A DNA stretch of 64,000 nucleotides from CAWBRY01 sp963791295 (GCA_963791295.1 CAWBRY010000001.1:1488001-1552000); one strand, 5' to 3'; positions 27,168 to 35,371 are shown, counted from the stretch's first letter. The notes: generated from the sequence alone by a model not told the origin. Made by a program: numbers and translations.

Positions 27168-27735
27168 CCGTGTTACCGTTTTTATAATGAGTAAAAAATA
27201 TCTTCTTTAGTCTCATCAGGCACTTGTACTTCTGGTTTTTGGCATTTTCCGCGTTGGTATAACCGAAATTAAAGGCTATTTCCTGCATTGTCTTCTTTTG
27301 CAAATAATATGCTTCCAACAAACTCTTACAAGGTTCACCCAAACTACCAATTGCCTTGTCCATGGTCTCAAACTCAGCATTTCGCTTTTCATGCTCCTCG
27401 ATGTCTTCTTCTACCGGTACCGCCGCTTCCAGGTTTTCCACCGAAGGGGAAAACCGGTCCAGTTGCTGTAATCGCTTGAGCCATAATCTCCTGCAGACTG
27501 CATATACATAGGTCTTGATCTGGCAGTTCAACTCAAAGCTTCCGGATCTCACTTTTTCATACAGGACGATCATTGCTTCCTGAAAGAGGTCTTTGGCATC
27601 GTCAGGGGACCCATTGTTGTTGATTACCAATGACTGAACCATGTTAAAATTGTCCCGGTAAATGTTCTCAACAGCCTTCTTATCGTTGATGGCGAGTCCT
27701 TTCAATAGAGCTTTCTCGTTGTTTTCCTGTTTCAC
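27160..27735 (-). CDS. RNA polymerase ECF-type sigma-70 factor
   Basis: A 191-residue ECF sigma factor. Region 2 is near residues 25-95 (DDAKDLFQEAMIVLYEKVRSGSF, then TYVYAVCRRLW, the DNA-melting and -10-binding part). Region 4 is near 125-185 with LEAYYLQKKTMQEIAFNFGYTNAENAKNQKYKCLMRL, a helix-turn-helix for the -35 element. Between them is an acidic linker. The gene overlaps the downstream membrane protease, the usual place for an anti-sigma factor in Bacteroidota. The signal it answers to is unknown. Confidence 0.9.
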   Translation of the reverse strand: MKQENNEKALLKGLAINDKKAVENIYRDNFNMVQSLVINNNGSPDDAKDLFQEAMIVLYEKVRSGSFELNCQIKTYVYAVCRRLWLKRLQQLDRFSPSVENLEAAVPVEEDIEEHEKRNAEFETMDKAIGSLGEPCKSLLEAYYLQKKTMQEIAFNFGYTNAENAKNQKYKCLMRLKKIFFTHYKNGNTDG

Positions 27736-27872
27736 ACCCCTTGTTTAATACTTTTTTTTAAAAATAGTAACCCGAAGGCAGTCTAAAAAAAAAATAAAAC
27801 ATCCGGGTTACCTTTTCGCTTTTTGGGTATAAACCCCGAATCATTTCATAAAACACTAAAAAATAGCATCAA

Positions 27873-28064
27873 ATGAAAAAGCTTTTATTGGTATTCGCTG
27901 TAGCTGCTCTTGCAACTGCCTGCAATAGTTCTTCAGACAAGAAGACGGAAGAAAAAACGGACACAGTTGTTAACACGATGTCAGATACAACTTCCAACAT
28001 GATGCAGGATACTGGCGCCAAGATGATGGACACGACCGCTAGCAAAGACACCACAAGGCACTAA
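27873..28064 (+). CDS. Small Met/Thr/Asp-rich lipoprotein (63 aa)
   Basis: A short lipoprotein with a textbook signal and lipobox (LATAC, Cys17). The mature part of about 46 residues is hydrophilic, with repeated DTT/TASKDTT and MMQDT/KMMDTT motifs, and no fold I recognise. Such small lipoproteins are common in Chitinophagaceae and unassigned. It is divergent from the sigma factor operon, which may control it (inference), and is followed by a terminator. Confidence 0.75.
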   Translation: MKKLLLVFAVAALATACNSSSDKKTEEKTDTVVNTMSDTTSNMMQDTGAKMMDTTASKDTTRH

Positions 28065-28102
28065 GGAAAACTTAATTTCCTGGGCCAACAAATTTCTATT
28101 TT

Positions 28103-28125
28103 ACCGGGCGGCTATAATGTCCGGT
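28103..28125 (+). promoter_or_regulatory. Hairpin with bases that can pair to the downstream terminator (possible antiterminator)
   Basis: ACCGG (28103-28107) and CCGGT (28121-28125) form a small hairpin. Bases 28105-28118 can instead pair with 28144-28159, covering the 5' arm of the terminator at 28150-28182, by 14 base pairs with two single-base bulges. The two states exclude each other. Confidence 0.45.
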
Positions 28126-28149
28126 GAAACAGTTTTGCACATTATTAAT

Positions 28150-28182
28150 AGCCGTCCCGAATTTCGGGATGGCTCTTTTTTT
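28150..28182 (+). terminator. Intrinsic terminator between the lipoprotein and the DEAD-box helicase
   Basis: Arms AGCCGTCCCGAA and TTCGGGATGGCT pair with one G-U, over a one- to five-base loop, followed by C and seven T. It may end lipoprotein transcription or attenuate read-through into the helicase gene. Confidence 0.85.
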
Positions 28183-28304
28183 AATGAACCCTTAAGTGAT
28201 TCTGCCTATGCGAAACCGCTCTCTGGCGTTGCATTTTGGACGAAGAACACTAATTATTAGCTACCTTCGCGGCTTCTCAATTTATCCTGTAAATCATTCA
28301 ACAA

Positions 28305-29960
28305 GTGACCACATTCGAAGACCTGGGTATAGAACCAGGATTATTGCAGTCTATTAAAGCCCTGGGATTCACCGAGCCTACACCCATCCAGGAGAAAGCC
28401 ATTCCGGTCTTATTAAAAGGAACAACTGACTTTATCGGTCTCGCTCAAACAGGTACAGGTAAGACCGCTGCATTTGGACTTCCTTTATTGCAATTGATCA
28501 ATAAACAAGAAAGATTTCCGCAGGCCCTCATCATTTGTCCCACGCGTGAACTATGCCTGCAAATCACAAACGACCTGAATACTTTCAAGAAAAATGCGGG
28601 AAATATATCAGTGACAGCTGTATATGGAGGCGCTTCGATCACGATGCAGATCCGGGACCTTAAAAGGGGGACTCAAATTGTAGTAGCCACTCCCGGTCGC
28701 CTCATCGATTTAATTGAACGAAAGGCTATTAACCTGGAGCGCATTCAATATGTCGTATTGGATGAGGCAGATGAAATGCTGAATATGGGATTTAAAGATG
28801 ATATCGAATTTATTTTGAAGGATACGCCGAATCGGCAGAGCACCTGGCTCTTTAGCGCCACTATGCCTCCCGAGATCCGCCAGGTGAGTAAAAACTATAT
28901 GAAGCAGCCTTTTGAGATCACGATCGGGAAATTAAATGCCGGCGCTGCCAATATTGATCACCAGTACTACGTCACCAGGCATTCCAATCGATACGAAACA
29001 TTGAAAAGGATCATTGATTTTAATCCAGGCATCTATGGTATTGTATTCACGCGCACCAAATCAGATGCTCAGGGCATTTCCGAACAATTGACCCGCGAGG
29101 GATATGATATCGAAGCAATCCATGGGGACCTTACACAACAGCAGAGGGATAAGGTGATGGGTATGTTTCGCGAAAAGAATATTCAGTTACTGATTGCTAC
29201 CGATGTAGCAGCCCGGGGCATTGACGTGCAAGGGATCAGTCATATAATTAATTATGAGCTGCCGGACGATACTGAAGTGTATACTCATCGGAGCGGGCGT
29301 ACAGGCAGAGCAGGAAACAACGGTATCTCGATTTCCATTGTTACGCCTATGGAAATTTACCGGCTGCGCCAGATCGAAAAGTTATTGAATACGCGTTTTC
29401 ACAAAATGGACATACCGAGTGGCAAGGATGTTTGCCGCAAACAATTTTTTCATTTCATTGACAAAATGCTTCAGGCCGATATCAGCCACGGTGACTACGA
29501 AGCGTACTTGCCCATCTTAAAAGAAAAATTTGCCGATACGGATAAGGAAGAGATCATGCAACGGGTAGCGGCACTGGAGTTTGACCGGTTCCTGAAATAT
29601 TATGAAAATGCAGCCGACCTGAATATGCGAATGGAAGAAAGAAAGGGAATCAGGACAAAAACAGAGACTAATTATACAAGAAGGGCACCCGCATCTCCAA
29701 GAGGCGGCAATTACCAACGATTGTTTGTAAATCTTGGCACCAAAGACGGTTTTTACAAAGCCAGTTTCCTGCAATTTATCCTGGACATGAGTGATCTTAA
29801 AAAAGACGTACTTGGCCGTATCGATATGAAGGAAATGACCAGTTGGATCGAGATCGAACCCAGTGCAGGGAAAAAAATGATCAAGGCTATCGATGGGAAA
29901 AATTACCGGGGCCGGCGCATCCGGATGAATGATGCGGAATCGGGCAGAAATAGAAAATAA
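28305..29960 (+). CDS. DEAD-box RNA helicase with DbpA-like RNA-binding tail
   Basis: A 551-residue ATP-dependent RNA helicase. Motifs in order: Q motif FTEPTPIQEKAIP, I AQTGTGKTAAF (about 46-56), Ia PTREL, Ib ATPGR, II VLDEADEML, III SATMP, IV IVFTRTK, V ATDVAARGIDV and VI HRSGRTGRAG. The C-terminal 80 residues (RLFVNLGTKDGFYKASFLQFILD ... IDGKNYRGRRIRM, in pieces) are a DbpA/CsdA-type RNA-binding domain, so it probably works in ribosome assembly or cold adaptation. The GTG at 28305 gives the family N terminus TTFEDLGI; no ATG lies nearby. Symbol left empty because DeaD, CsdA and DbpA types are not cleanly separated. Confidence 0.92.
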   Translation: MTTFEDLGIEPGLLQSIKALGFTEPTPIQEKAIPVLLKGTTDFIGLAQTGTGKTAAFGLPLLQLINKQERFPQALIICPTRELCLQITNDLNTFKKNAGNISVTAVYGGASITMQIRDLKRGTQIVVATPGRLIDLIERKAINLERIQYVVLDEADEMLNMGFKDDIEFILKDTPNRQSTWLFSATMPPEIRQVSKNYMKQPFEITIGKLNAGAANIDHQYYVTRHSNRYETLKRIIDFNPGIYGIVFTRTKSDAQGISEQLTREGYDIEAIHGDLTQQQRDKVMGMFREKNIQLLIATDVAARGIDVQGISHIINYELPDDTEVYTHRSGRTGRAGNNGISISIVTPMEIYRLRQIEKLLNTRFHKMDIPSGKDVCRKQFFHFIDKMLQADISHGDYEAYLPILKEKFADTDKEEIMQRVAALEFDRFLKYYENAADLNMRMEERKGIRTKTETNYTRRAPASPRGGNYQRLFVNLGTKDGFYKASFLQFILDMSDLKKDVLGRIDMKEMTSWIEIEPSAGKKMIKAIDGKNYRGRRIRMNDAESGRNRK

Positions 29961-29972
29961 CCTTTCAAATAA

Positions 29973-30003
29973 TTGGTTAAACAAGTAGGGGAACCTATAT
30001 TTG
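29973..30003 (+). promoter_or_regulatory. Bacteroidota promoter of the aromatic amino acid operon (TTG-N20-TATATTTG)
   Basis: A -33 TTG at 29973-29975, a 20-base spacer and a -7 TATATTTG at 29996-30003 fit the TTTG/TTG-N19-21-TAnnTTTG consensus. The expected transcript start, about 30008-30010, lies only two to four bases before the leader peptide ATG at 30012. Confidence 0.75.
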
Positions 30004-30011
30004 TTTCATCA

Positions 30012-30101
30012 ATGAGTAATTCAAGAACATACACCCGGTTTTATTTTTACTTCTTTTATTTTATCATGAAGCCGGGAAAGCTTTTGTTGAAACTTCACTA
30101 A
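30012..30101 (+). CDS. Phe/Tyr-rich leader peptide of the aromatic operon (29 aa)
   Basis: A short reading frame starting just after the promoter and reading MSNSRTYTR, then eight aromatic residues in a row (FYFYFFYF, codons 10-17, bases 30039-30062), then IMKPGKLLLKLH and TAA. It contains five Phe and four Tyr codons and no Trp. Position, length and codon content are those of an attenuation leader peptide: when charged tRNA-Phe or tRNA-Tyr is scarce the ribosome would stall inside the aromatic run. The product itself probably has no function. Conservation in relatives was not tested. Confidence 0.8.
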   Translation: MSNSRTYTRFYFYFFYFIMKPGKLLLKLH

Positions 30102-30149
30102 GCCATAAAATCAAAATCAACATAAAGAGTCCCGGCCACTTCGCCGGGA
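30034..30149 (+). promoter_or_regulatory. Transcription attenuator with alternative 1:2, 2:3 and 3:4 pairings
   Basis: Segment 1 CCCGG (30034-30038) can pair with CCGGG inside segment 2 GCCGGGA (30071-30077). Segment 2 is the exact reverse complement of segment 3 TCCCGGC (30130-30136). Segment 3 pairs with segment 4 GCCGGGA (30143-30149) to form the terminator. A ribosome stalled on the aromatic codons (30039-30062) would cover segment 1, free segment 2 to pair with 3, and prevent termination. With ample Phe and Tyr it runs to the stop at 30101, 1:2 can form behind it and 3:4 ends transcription. Segment identity is seen in sequence; the mechanism is inferred from known amino-acid attenuators. 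Confidence 0.75.
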
Positions 30150-30154
30150 TTTTT
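30130..30154 (+). terminator. Attenuator terminator before pheA
   Basis: TCCCGGC/GCCGGGA, a perfect 7-bp GC-rich stem with six-base loop CACTTC, followed by five T, G and four more T. It sits 84 bases before the first structural gene, which makes sense only as a conditional terminator, or as the end of the upstream helicase gene. Confidence 0.85.
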
Positions 30155-30237
30155 GTTTTGATTCAGTGAAGGCAGCGCGGAGTGTGTTTGGAATGAAATT
30201 AAGTTTATGATCTTAATGTAATAAAAATGTTTTCCTG

Positions 30238-31113
30238 ATGCAACGGAGTCAACATGATAGCCCGGAAGAAGTGACAGATTTGGGATGGGCCATACAAGGA
30301 TATGAAGGAAGTTTCCACCAGGTGGCTGCTAAACAGTTTTTGGGCTCAAATGTCCGGGTTATTCCATGTGCAACGTTTCGCGATGTGATCAAGACAGCAA
30401 GCAACAAAAAAGAAAGCGACGGCGGCGTGATGGCCATTGAAAATTCCATTGCCGGAAGCATTTTGCCAAACTATAACCTCCTGAAGAAAAGCAACCTCCG
30501 CATCATCGGTGAAGTTTATTTGCAGATCCGCCAAAACCTGATGGTCAATGACGGAGTAAAGTTGGAAGACATTCGCGAGGTGCATTCTCATCCTATGGCT
30601 TTACAGCAATGCCTGGAATATTTGGATAAATTCAACTGGAAATTGATAGAAACCGAGGATACGGCTCTGAGTGCGAAACATATTCAACAACATAAGAGCA
30701 AACATGTAGCCGCCATTGCGAGTAAGCTGGCTGCGGAATTATTTGACTTAAATATTATCGCTCCCAACATCCATACTCTTAAAAATAACTATACCCGCTT
30801 TTTGATCCTTCAACGTGAAGACCTCGTTTCATCCGTATCCGGAGCGGATAAAGCCTCCGTGAGTTTTCAGACGGACCATTCCCGCGGAAGTCTTGCAAAA
30901 GTGTTGACCAAGATTGCCGATGGAGGCATCAACCTAAGCAAGCTGCAAAGTTTTCCTATTCCGGATACCGACTTTAAATATAGTTTTCATGCAGACATGG
31001 AATTTGAATCGATCGCTCAGTTCCAGGATGTAATCGATCAAATCGAATTATTGACCGAATCCCTGATCATCTATGGCGTTTATAAGAACGGAAAAATTAC
31101 CACACCAGCATAA
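30238..31113 (+). CDS. pheA: Prephenate dehydratase
   Basis: Converts prephenate to phenylpyruvate, the committed step to phenylalanine. Residues about 17-195 are the catalytic PDT domain: IQGYEGSFHQVAA, MAIENSIAGSILPNY and the substrate/catalytic motif NNYTRFLIL (about 182-190). Residues about 205-285 are a regulatory ACT domain (GGINLSKLQSFPIPDT), which in this family binds Phe for feedback inhibition. There is no chorismate mutase domain, unlike enterobacterial PheA; here mutase is fused to the DAHP synthase three genes downstream. First gene after the attenuator. The ATG at 30238 may not be exact, as the first 15 residues are not conserved. Confidence 0.93.
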   Translation: MQRSQHDSPEEVTDLGWAIQGYEGSFHQVAAKQFLGSNVRVIPCATFRDVIKTASNKKESDGGVMAIENSIAGSILPNYNLLKKSNLRIIGEVYLQIRQNLMVNDGVKLEDIREVHSHPMALQQCLEYLDKFNWKLIETEDTALSAKHIQQHKSKHVAAIASKLAAELFDLNIIAPNIHTLKNNYTRFLILQREDLVSSVSGADKASVSFQTDHSRGSLAKVLTKIADGGINLSKLQSFPIPDTDFKYSFHADMEFESIAQFQDVIDQIELLTESLIIYGVYKNGKITTPA

Positions 31114-31120
31114 CTAGACA

Positions 31121-32305
31121 ATGAAAGTTGCAAAAAGATTGGAAGGCATCGGCGAATATTATTTTTCGCAAAAGCTTCGGGAGATCGAGGAGCTGAATAA
31201 GCAAGGTAAGCAGATCATTAACCTGGGCATTGGAAGCCCTGATCAGCCGCCGCATCCGGAGGTGATTAAGGTATTGCAGGAAGAAAGCGCGAAGACTGGA
31301 GTTCACGCCTATCAATCATATAAAGGCTCGCCCGTTTTGAGAAAGGCGATGGCGGCTTGGTATAAGAAATGGTATGATGTAGACCTTGATTCCGACACCG
31401 AAATATTGCCATTGATTGGAAGCAAAGAAGGGATCATGCATATCTGTATGACCTATCTAAACAAGAACGATGGGGTTCTGGTCCCCAACCCGGGCTATCC
31501 AACATACAGTAGCGCCGCGGCACTGGCGGGTGGCAGATGCATCGAGTATAAGTTAAGAGAGAAGAATGGATATCGGCCGGATTTTGACAAATTAGAAAAG
31601 AAGAATTTGTCTAAAGTAAAGTTGATGTTCGTCAATTATCCTCAGATGCCAACAGGACAGCTGCCGACAAAAGATTTATTTGAGCAGCTGGTCAACTTTG
31701 GAAGGAAGAATAATATTCTGATCGTTCACGATAATCCGTATAGTTTCATCCTGAATGAAAATCCGATGAGCTTATTGAGCATAGATGGAGCTAAGGACGT
31801 TGTCATTGAGCTCAACTCATTGAGCAAATCGCACAATATGGCGGGATGGCGTGTAGGAATGCTTTGTGGGGCGAAGGATCGAATTGAAGATGTGCTTCGG
31901 TTCAAAAGTAACATGGATAGTGGCATGTTCCTGCCAGTTCAATTAGCGGCTGCGAAAGCGCTAACACTGGATAAGGATTGGCAGGATCAAATAAATGAAG
32001 TCTATAGAACGCGAAGAGAAAAAGTTTTTGAAATGTTGGATTACCTGGAATGTAAGTATTCAAGAGAGCAGGCCGGCATGTTTGTTTGGGCAAAGGTTCC
32101 TCGCCGCGCTCAGCAGGACGAAAAAAATAAGATGGGATCGGGAGGAATATTAAGTGATGAACTGCTGTACCAGGCCAGTGTATTTATTACGCCAGGTGCA
32201 ATCTTCGGATCGGCCGGACAGGATTATATCCGCGTGAGCCTGTGTAGCACGGTAGAAAAGATTTTAGAAAGTACTCAACGGATAAAAGAATCATTGAAAA
32301 AGTAA
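31121..32305 (+). CDS. Class I/II PLP-dependent aminotransferase (probable aromatic aminotransferase)
   Basis: A 394-residue fold-type I aminotransferase. GIGSPDQPPHPEVI near the N terminus, NPGYPTY (about 125-131), HDNPYSF with the pyridine-nitrogen-binding Asp (about 203-209), and SLSKSHNMAGWRVG with the Lys that holds PLP (about 232-245). The C-terminal Arg of YIRVSLC binds the substrate carboxylate. Its place between pheA and tyrA makes it the likely last step to Phe and Tyr, transaminating phenylpyruvate and 4-hydroxyphenylpyruvate. Sequence alone would also allow LL-diaminopimelate or aspartate types. Seven bases separate it from pheA. Confidence 0.87.
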   Translation: MKVAKRLEGIGEYYFSQKLREIEELNKQGKQIINLGIGSPDQPPHPEVIKVLQEESAKTGVHAYQSYKGSPVLRKAMAAWYKKWYDVDLDSDTEILPLIGSKEGIMHICMTYLNKNDGVLVPNPGYPTYSSAAALAGGRCIEYKLREKNGYRPDFDKLEKKNLSKVKLMFVNYPQMPTGQLPTKDLFEQLVNFGRKNNILIVHDNPYSFILNENPMSLLSIDGAKDVVIELNSLSKSHNMAGWRVGMLCGAKDRIEDVLRFKSNMDSGMFLPVQLAAAKALTLDKDWQDQINEVYRTRREKVFEMLDYLECKYSREQAGMFVWAKVPRRAQQDEKNKMGSGGILSDELLYQASVFITPGAIFGSAGQDYIRVSLCSTVEKILESTQRIKESLKK

Positions 32306-32311
32306 GCAACC

Positions 32312-33175
32312 ATGTTCAATAATGTCACCATTGTGGGAGTGGGTTTAATCAGCGGTTCATTTGCACTGGCGTTGAAAGAAAAAGGCTTGGCAAAAAATAT
32401 TATCGGCGTGAGTCGCACAGAAGCCAGCATTCAAAAGGCATTGGATTTGGGATTGATCGACGAAGCGCTACCGTTGGCCGACGCAGTGAAAAAAAGTGAC
32501 CTGGTTTATGTGGCGATCCCAGTGGACGTAACCATTCCCGTCATGAAATCGATCATGGACCTGGCAACGGATGGACAGATCATTGCAGATGCGGGATCGA
32601 CCAAAGAAGCATTGTGTCATTCATTGAGCAACCATCCAATGCGCCGGAGGTTTGTTGCCACGCATCCGATGTGGGGTACAGAGTACAGCGGACCCGAGGC
32701 TGCCGTGAAAGATGCGTTTATAGGAAGAGCCTGCGTATTCTGCGAAAAAGAGAAATCGGATCGCGATGCGTTTGATAAAATGGAAAAAGTTTATCATGAA
32801 TTGGGTATGCACATTCTTTATATGAATCCACACGATCATGACATCCACGTGGCTTATATCAGTCATATTTCCCATATTACTTCTTTTGCCTTAGCCAATA
32901 CTGTGTTGGAGAAAGAAAAAGAAGGAGAAGCGATTTTTGAGTTGGCCTCTGCCGGATTTGAAAGCACGGTACGGTTAGCCAAAAGCACACCCAGCATGTG
33001 GGCACCCATTTTTATGCAAAACCGGGAAAATGTGCTGGATGTGCTGAACGAGCATATTGTGCAATTGCGCAAATTCAAAGCCTGCCTTGAAAAAGAAAAC
33101 TATGAATACCTGGTGGAGTTGATTGAAAACGCAAACAAGATCAAGAAGATCATCGATAGACCGGCCGATCATTAA
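32312..33175 (+). CDS. tyrA: Prephenate dehydrogenase
   Basis: Oxidatively decarboxylates prephenate to 4-hydroxyphenylpyruvate using NAD(P)+. The N-terminal Rossmann fold carries VTIVGVGLISGSFALALKE (GxGxxxGS, about 5-23). Conserved catalytic-domain motifs are DAGSTKEAL, FVATHPMWGTEYSGPEAA (HPM.G, about 111-128) and HDHDIHVAYISHISHITSFALA. 287 residues without fused mutase or ACT domain. Six bases after the aminotransferase, in the Phe/Tyr operon. Confidence 0.93.
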   Translation: MFNNVTIVGVGLISGSFALALKEKGLAKNIIGVSRTEASIQKALDLGLIDEALPLADAVKKSDLVYVAIPVDVTIPVMKSIMDLATDGQIIADAGSTKEALCHSLSNHPMRRRFVATHPMWGTEYSGPEAAVKDAFIGRACVFCEKEKSDRDAFDKMEKVYHELGMHILYMNPHDHDIHVAYISHISHITSFALANTVLEKEKEGEAIFELASAGFESTVRLAKSTPSMWAPIFMQNRENVLDVLNEHIVQLRKFKACLEKENYEYLVELIENANKIKKIIDRPADH

Positions 33176-33221
33176 AAATTTAGCTGGCGCATAATTAATA
33201 ACTTTACAAATCAAATCAGAT

Positions 33222-34310
33222 ATGCAAACAAAAGAAGCAGATTTAAAGGTAAATGTCGATACCGCCTGGAACAAGCGGCCGCTGATCATTAGCGGTCCCT
33301 GCAGTGCAGAGACGGAAGAACAGGTATTGGAAACGGCCCAACAACTCGCTGCCACTGGCAAGGTGGACATGATGCGTGCGGGCATCTGGAAACCGCGCAC
33401 CAAGCCTGGGATGTTTGAAGGGATTGGCGCAAAGGGACTACCATGGCTGCAGCAGGCAAAAAAACTAACCGGATTGCTCACGACTGTGGAAGTTGCGACA
33501 GGCAAGCAGGTACAGGATGCACTCACATTCGATGTAGATGTGTTGTGGATAGGCGCCAGGACTACAGTGAATCCATTCAGCGTGCAGGAAGTCGCTGATG
33601 CTTTGCGGGGCGTCGACATACCGGTGCTAATAAAAAATCCAATTAACCCCGACCTTGAATTATGGAGCGGAGCGGTTGAACGAATAGGGAGAGCTGGCAT
33701 TAAAAAAATTGGATTGATTCATCGGGGATTCCATACTTATGGCAACACGGAGTATCGGAACGCACCGATGTGGCATTTGGCCATCGAAATGAAGCTCCGG
33801 TACAAGGACTTAATTATGATCAATGATCCTTCACATATTTGTGGCCGGCGCGATATTCTCCTGGAAGTGGCGCAAAAAGCGATCGACCTGGATTTTGATG
33901 GTTTGATGATCGAAAGTCATATCGATCCCGACAATGCGTGGAGTGATGCGAAGCAACAGGTCACGCCGGAGCGATTGAAAGAAATGCTCGATAGCATTAT
34001 TTGGAGAAAAGAGGATATTAATTCGGCAGAATACCATGCAGCCCTGGAAAAACTTCGTCAGCAAATCAATCATCTCGATGATGAATTAATGCAGATATTG
34101 AGTCAACGAATGAAGATTGCAGAAAAGATCGGGCAATACAAAAAAGAAAATAATATCACCATCCTCCAAACGAACCGGTGGAACGAGATCATAGAGAAGG
34201 CATTTACCAAAGGAGAAAAGAATGGTTTGAGCAAAGAATTCATCACCAAGTATTTTGATGCGGTGCACATGGAAAGTATCAACCACCAGAAAAAGATCAT
34301 GGATAGTTAG
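33222..34310 (+). CDS. Bifunctional DAHP synthase / chorismate mutase (type II)
   Basis: One polypeptide catalyses both the first step of the shikimate pathway (PEP + erythrose-4-phosphate to DAHP) and the chorismate to prephenate rearrangement. Residues about 1-255 are a KDSA-like (class I beta) DAHP synthase: ISGPCSAETEEQ, MRAGIWKPRTKPGMFEG, IGARTTVNPFS, LIHRGFHTYG and DPSHICGRRD. Residues about 268-362 are a helical AroQ-type mutase: LEKLRQQINHLDDELMQILSQRMKIAEKIGQYK. In related fusions the mutase domain relays feedback inhibition by prephenate or chorismate. This explains why pheA and tyrA here lack mutase domains. The 46-base gap holds TAACTTTA, one base from the -7 consensus, so weak internal initiation is possible. 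Confidence 0.93.
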   Translation: MQTKEADLKVNVDTAWNKRPLIISGPCSAETEEQVLETAQQLAATGKVDMMRAGIWKPRTKPGMFEGIGAKGLPWLQQAKKLTGLLTTVEVATGKQVQDALTFDVDVLWIGARTTVNPFSVQEVADALRGVDIPVLIKNPINPDLELWSGAVERIGRAGIKKIGLIHRGFHTYGNTEYRNAPMWHLAIEMKLRYKDLIMINDPSHICGRRDILLEVAQKAIDLDFDGLMIESHIDPDNAWSDAKQQVTPERLKEMLDSIIWRKEDINSAEYHAALEKLRQQINHLDDELMQILSQRMKIAEKIGQYKKENNITILQTNRWNEIIEKAFTKGEKNGLSKEFITKYFDAVHMESINHQKKIMDS

Positions 34311-34349
34311 TGCTTTTCACATTCAATAATTCCTAACAGGGATGGACAT

Positions 34350-35369
34350 ATGAAACAGGTTCAATACAAATTTTCTAACTCCTCAACGGAGTTTCACTTC
34401 GATTCCCGTTTCAGCAACCTGAAAAAGATTGTCGACAAGGATTCTGCCGTACTGATTACTGACGAGAGCATCTATGATGCTCACAGCAAGCTTTTCAACG
34501 GATGGGATACTATTATACTCAGGCCTGGCGAAGAATATAAAATTCAGGCTACTATTAACGAGGTTGTCGAGCAGTTGATAGGGATAGAGGCCGATCGCAA
34601 ATCAGTGTTGGTAGGAGTAGGAGGCGGAGTGATAACAGACATTACGGGATACGTGGCTTCCATTTATATGCGTGGCGTACGCTTTGGATTTGTTCCCACT
34701 TCTCTGCTGTCGATGGTGGATGCAGCTATCGGTGGGAAAAACGGTATCGACGTAGGTATTTTTAAGAATATGCTTGGTACGATCCGGCAGCCTTCCTTCA
34801 TTCTATATGATATGGCCTTTCTGCATACGTTGCCGCAAAAGCAATGGGAGAATGGATTTGCCGAGGTGATTAAACATGCCTGCATTAAAGATGCGGCGCT
34901 GTTCAAAGAATTGGAAGCAAGCTCCTTTAAGAAATATCAAACAGGGAAGAAAGCCATCAGTGACCTGGTAAAAAGAAATGCACAGATCAAAGTCAAGGTG
35001 GTGCAGCAGGACGAATTTGAAAAAGGGGATAGGAGATTATTAAATTATGGACACACGTTGGGACATGCATTGGAAAACCAGTATGAGTTAATGCACGGGC
35101 AGGCAGTCGCCATCGGCATGACCTATGCTTCAGTCATTTCCGAACAAGTGACCGGTTTTCGAGATGCCAGCAAGGTCACGCGACTTCTTCTGCAATATGA
35201 TCTGCCCACATTTATCGAATTCGATAAGGAGAGCGTGTTCGCTGCCATGCAGATGGACAAGAAGCGTGAAAAAAAAGAAATTAATTATGTATTGCTCGAA
35301 AGAATAGGTAAGGGGGTTGTCAAGCCTGTCACAATAAACCAATTAAGAAAGATCATCCTGGAACTATAA
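34350..35369 (+). CDS. aroB: 3-dehydroquinate synthase
   Basis: Cyclises DAHP to 3-dehydroquinate, the second shikimate step; uses NAD+ and a divalent metal. Motifs: VGVGGGVITDITGYVASIYMRG (NAD-binding, about 90-111), FVPTSLLSMVDAAIGGKNGID, ENGFAEVIKHACI and NYGHTLGHALE (metal-binding His). 339 residues, slightly short but complete. It follows the DAHPS/CM gene by 39 bases and precedes aroA by two. Confidence 0.95.
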   Translation: MKQVQYKFSNSSTEFHFDSRFSNLKKIVDKDSAVLITDESIYDAHSKLFNGWDTIILRPGEEYKIQATINEVVEQLIGIEADRKSVLVGVGGGVITDITGYVASIYMRGVRFGFVPTSLLSMVDAAIGGKNGIDVGIFKNMLGTIRQPSFILYDMAFLHTLPQKQWENGFAEVIKHACIKDAALFKELEASSFKKYQTGKKAISDLVKRNAQIKVKVVQQDEFEKGDRRLLNYGHTLGHALENQYELMHGQAVAIGMTYASVISEQVTGFRDASKVTRLLLQYDLPTFIEFDKESVFAAMQMDKKREKKEINYVLLERIGKGVVKPVTINQLRKIILEL

Positions 35370-35371
35370 TT

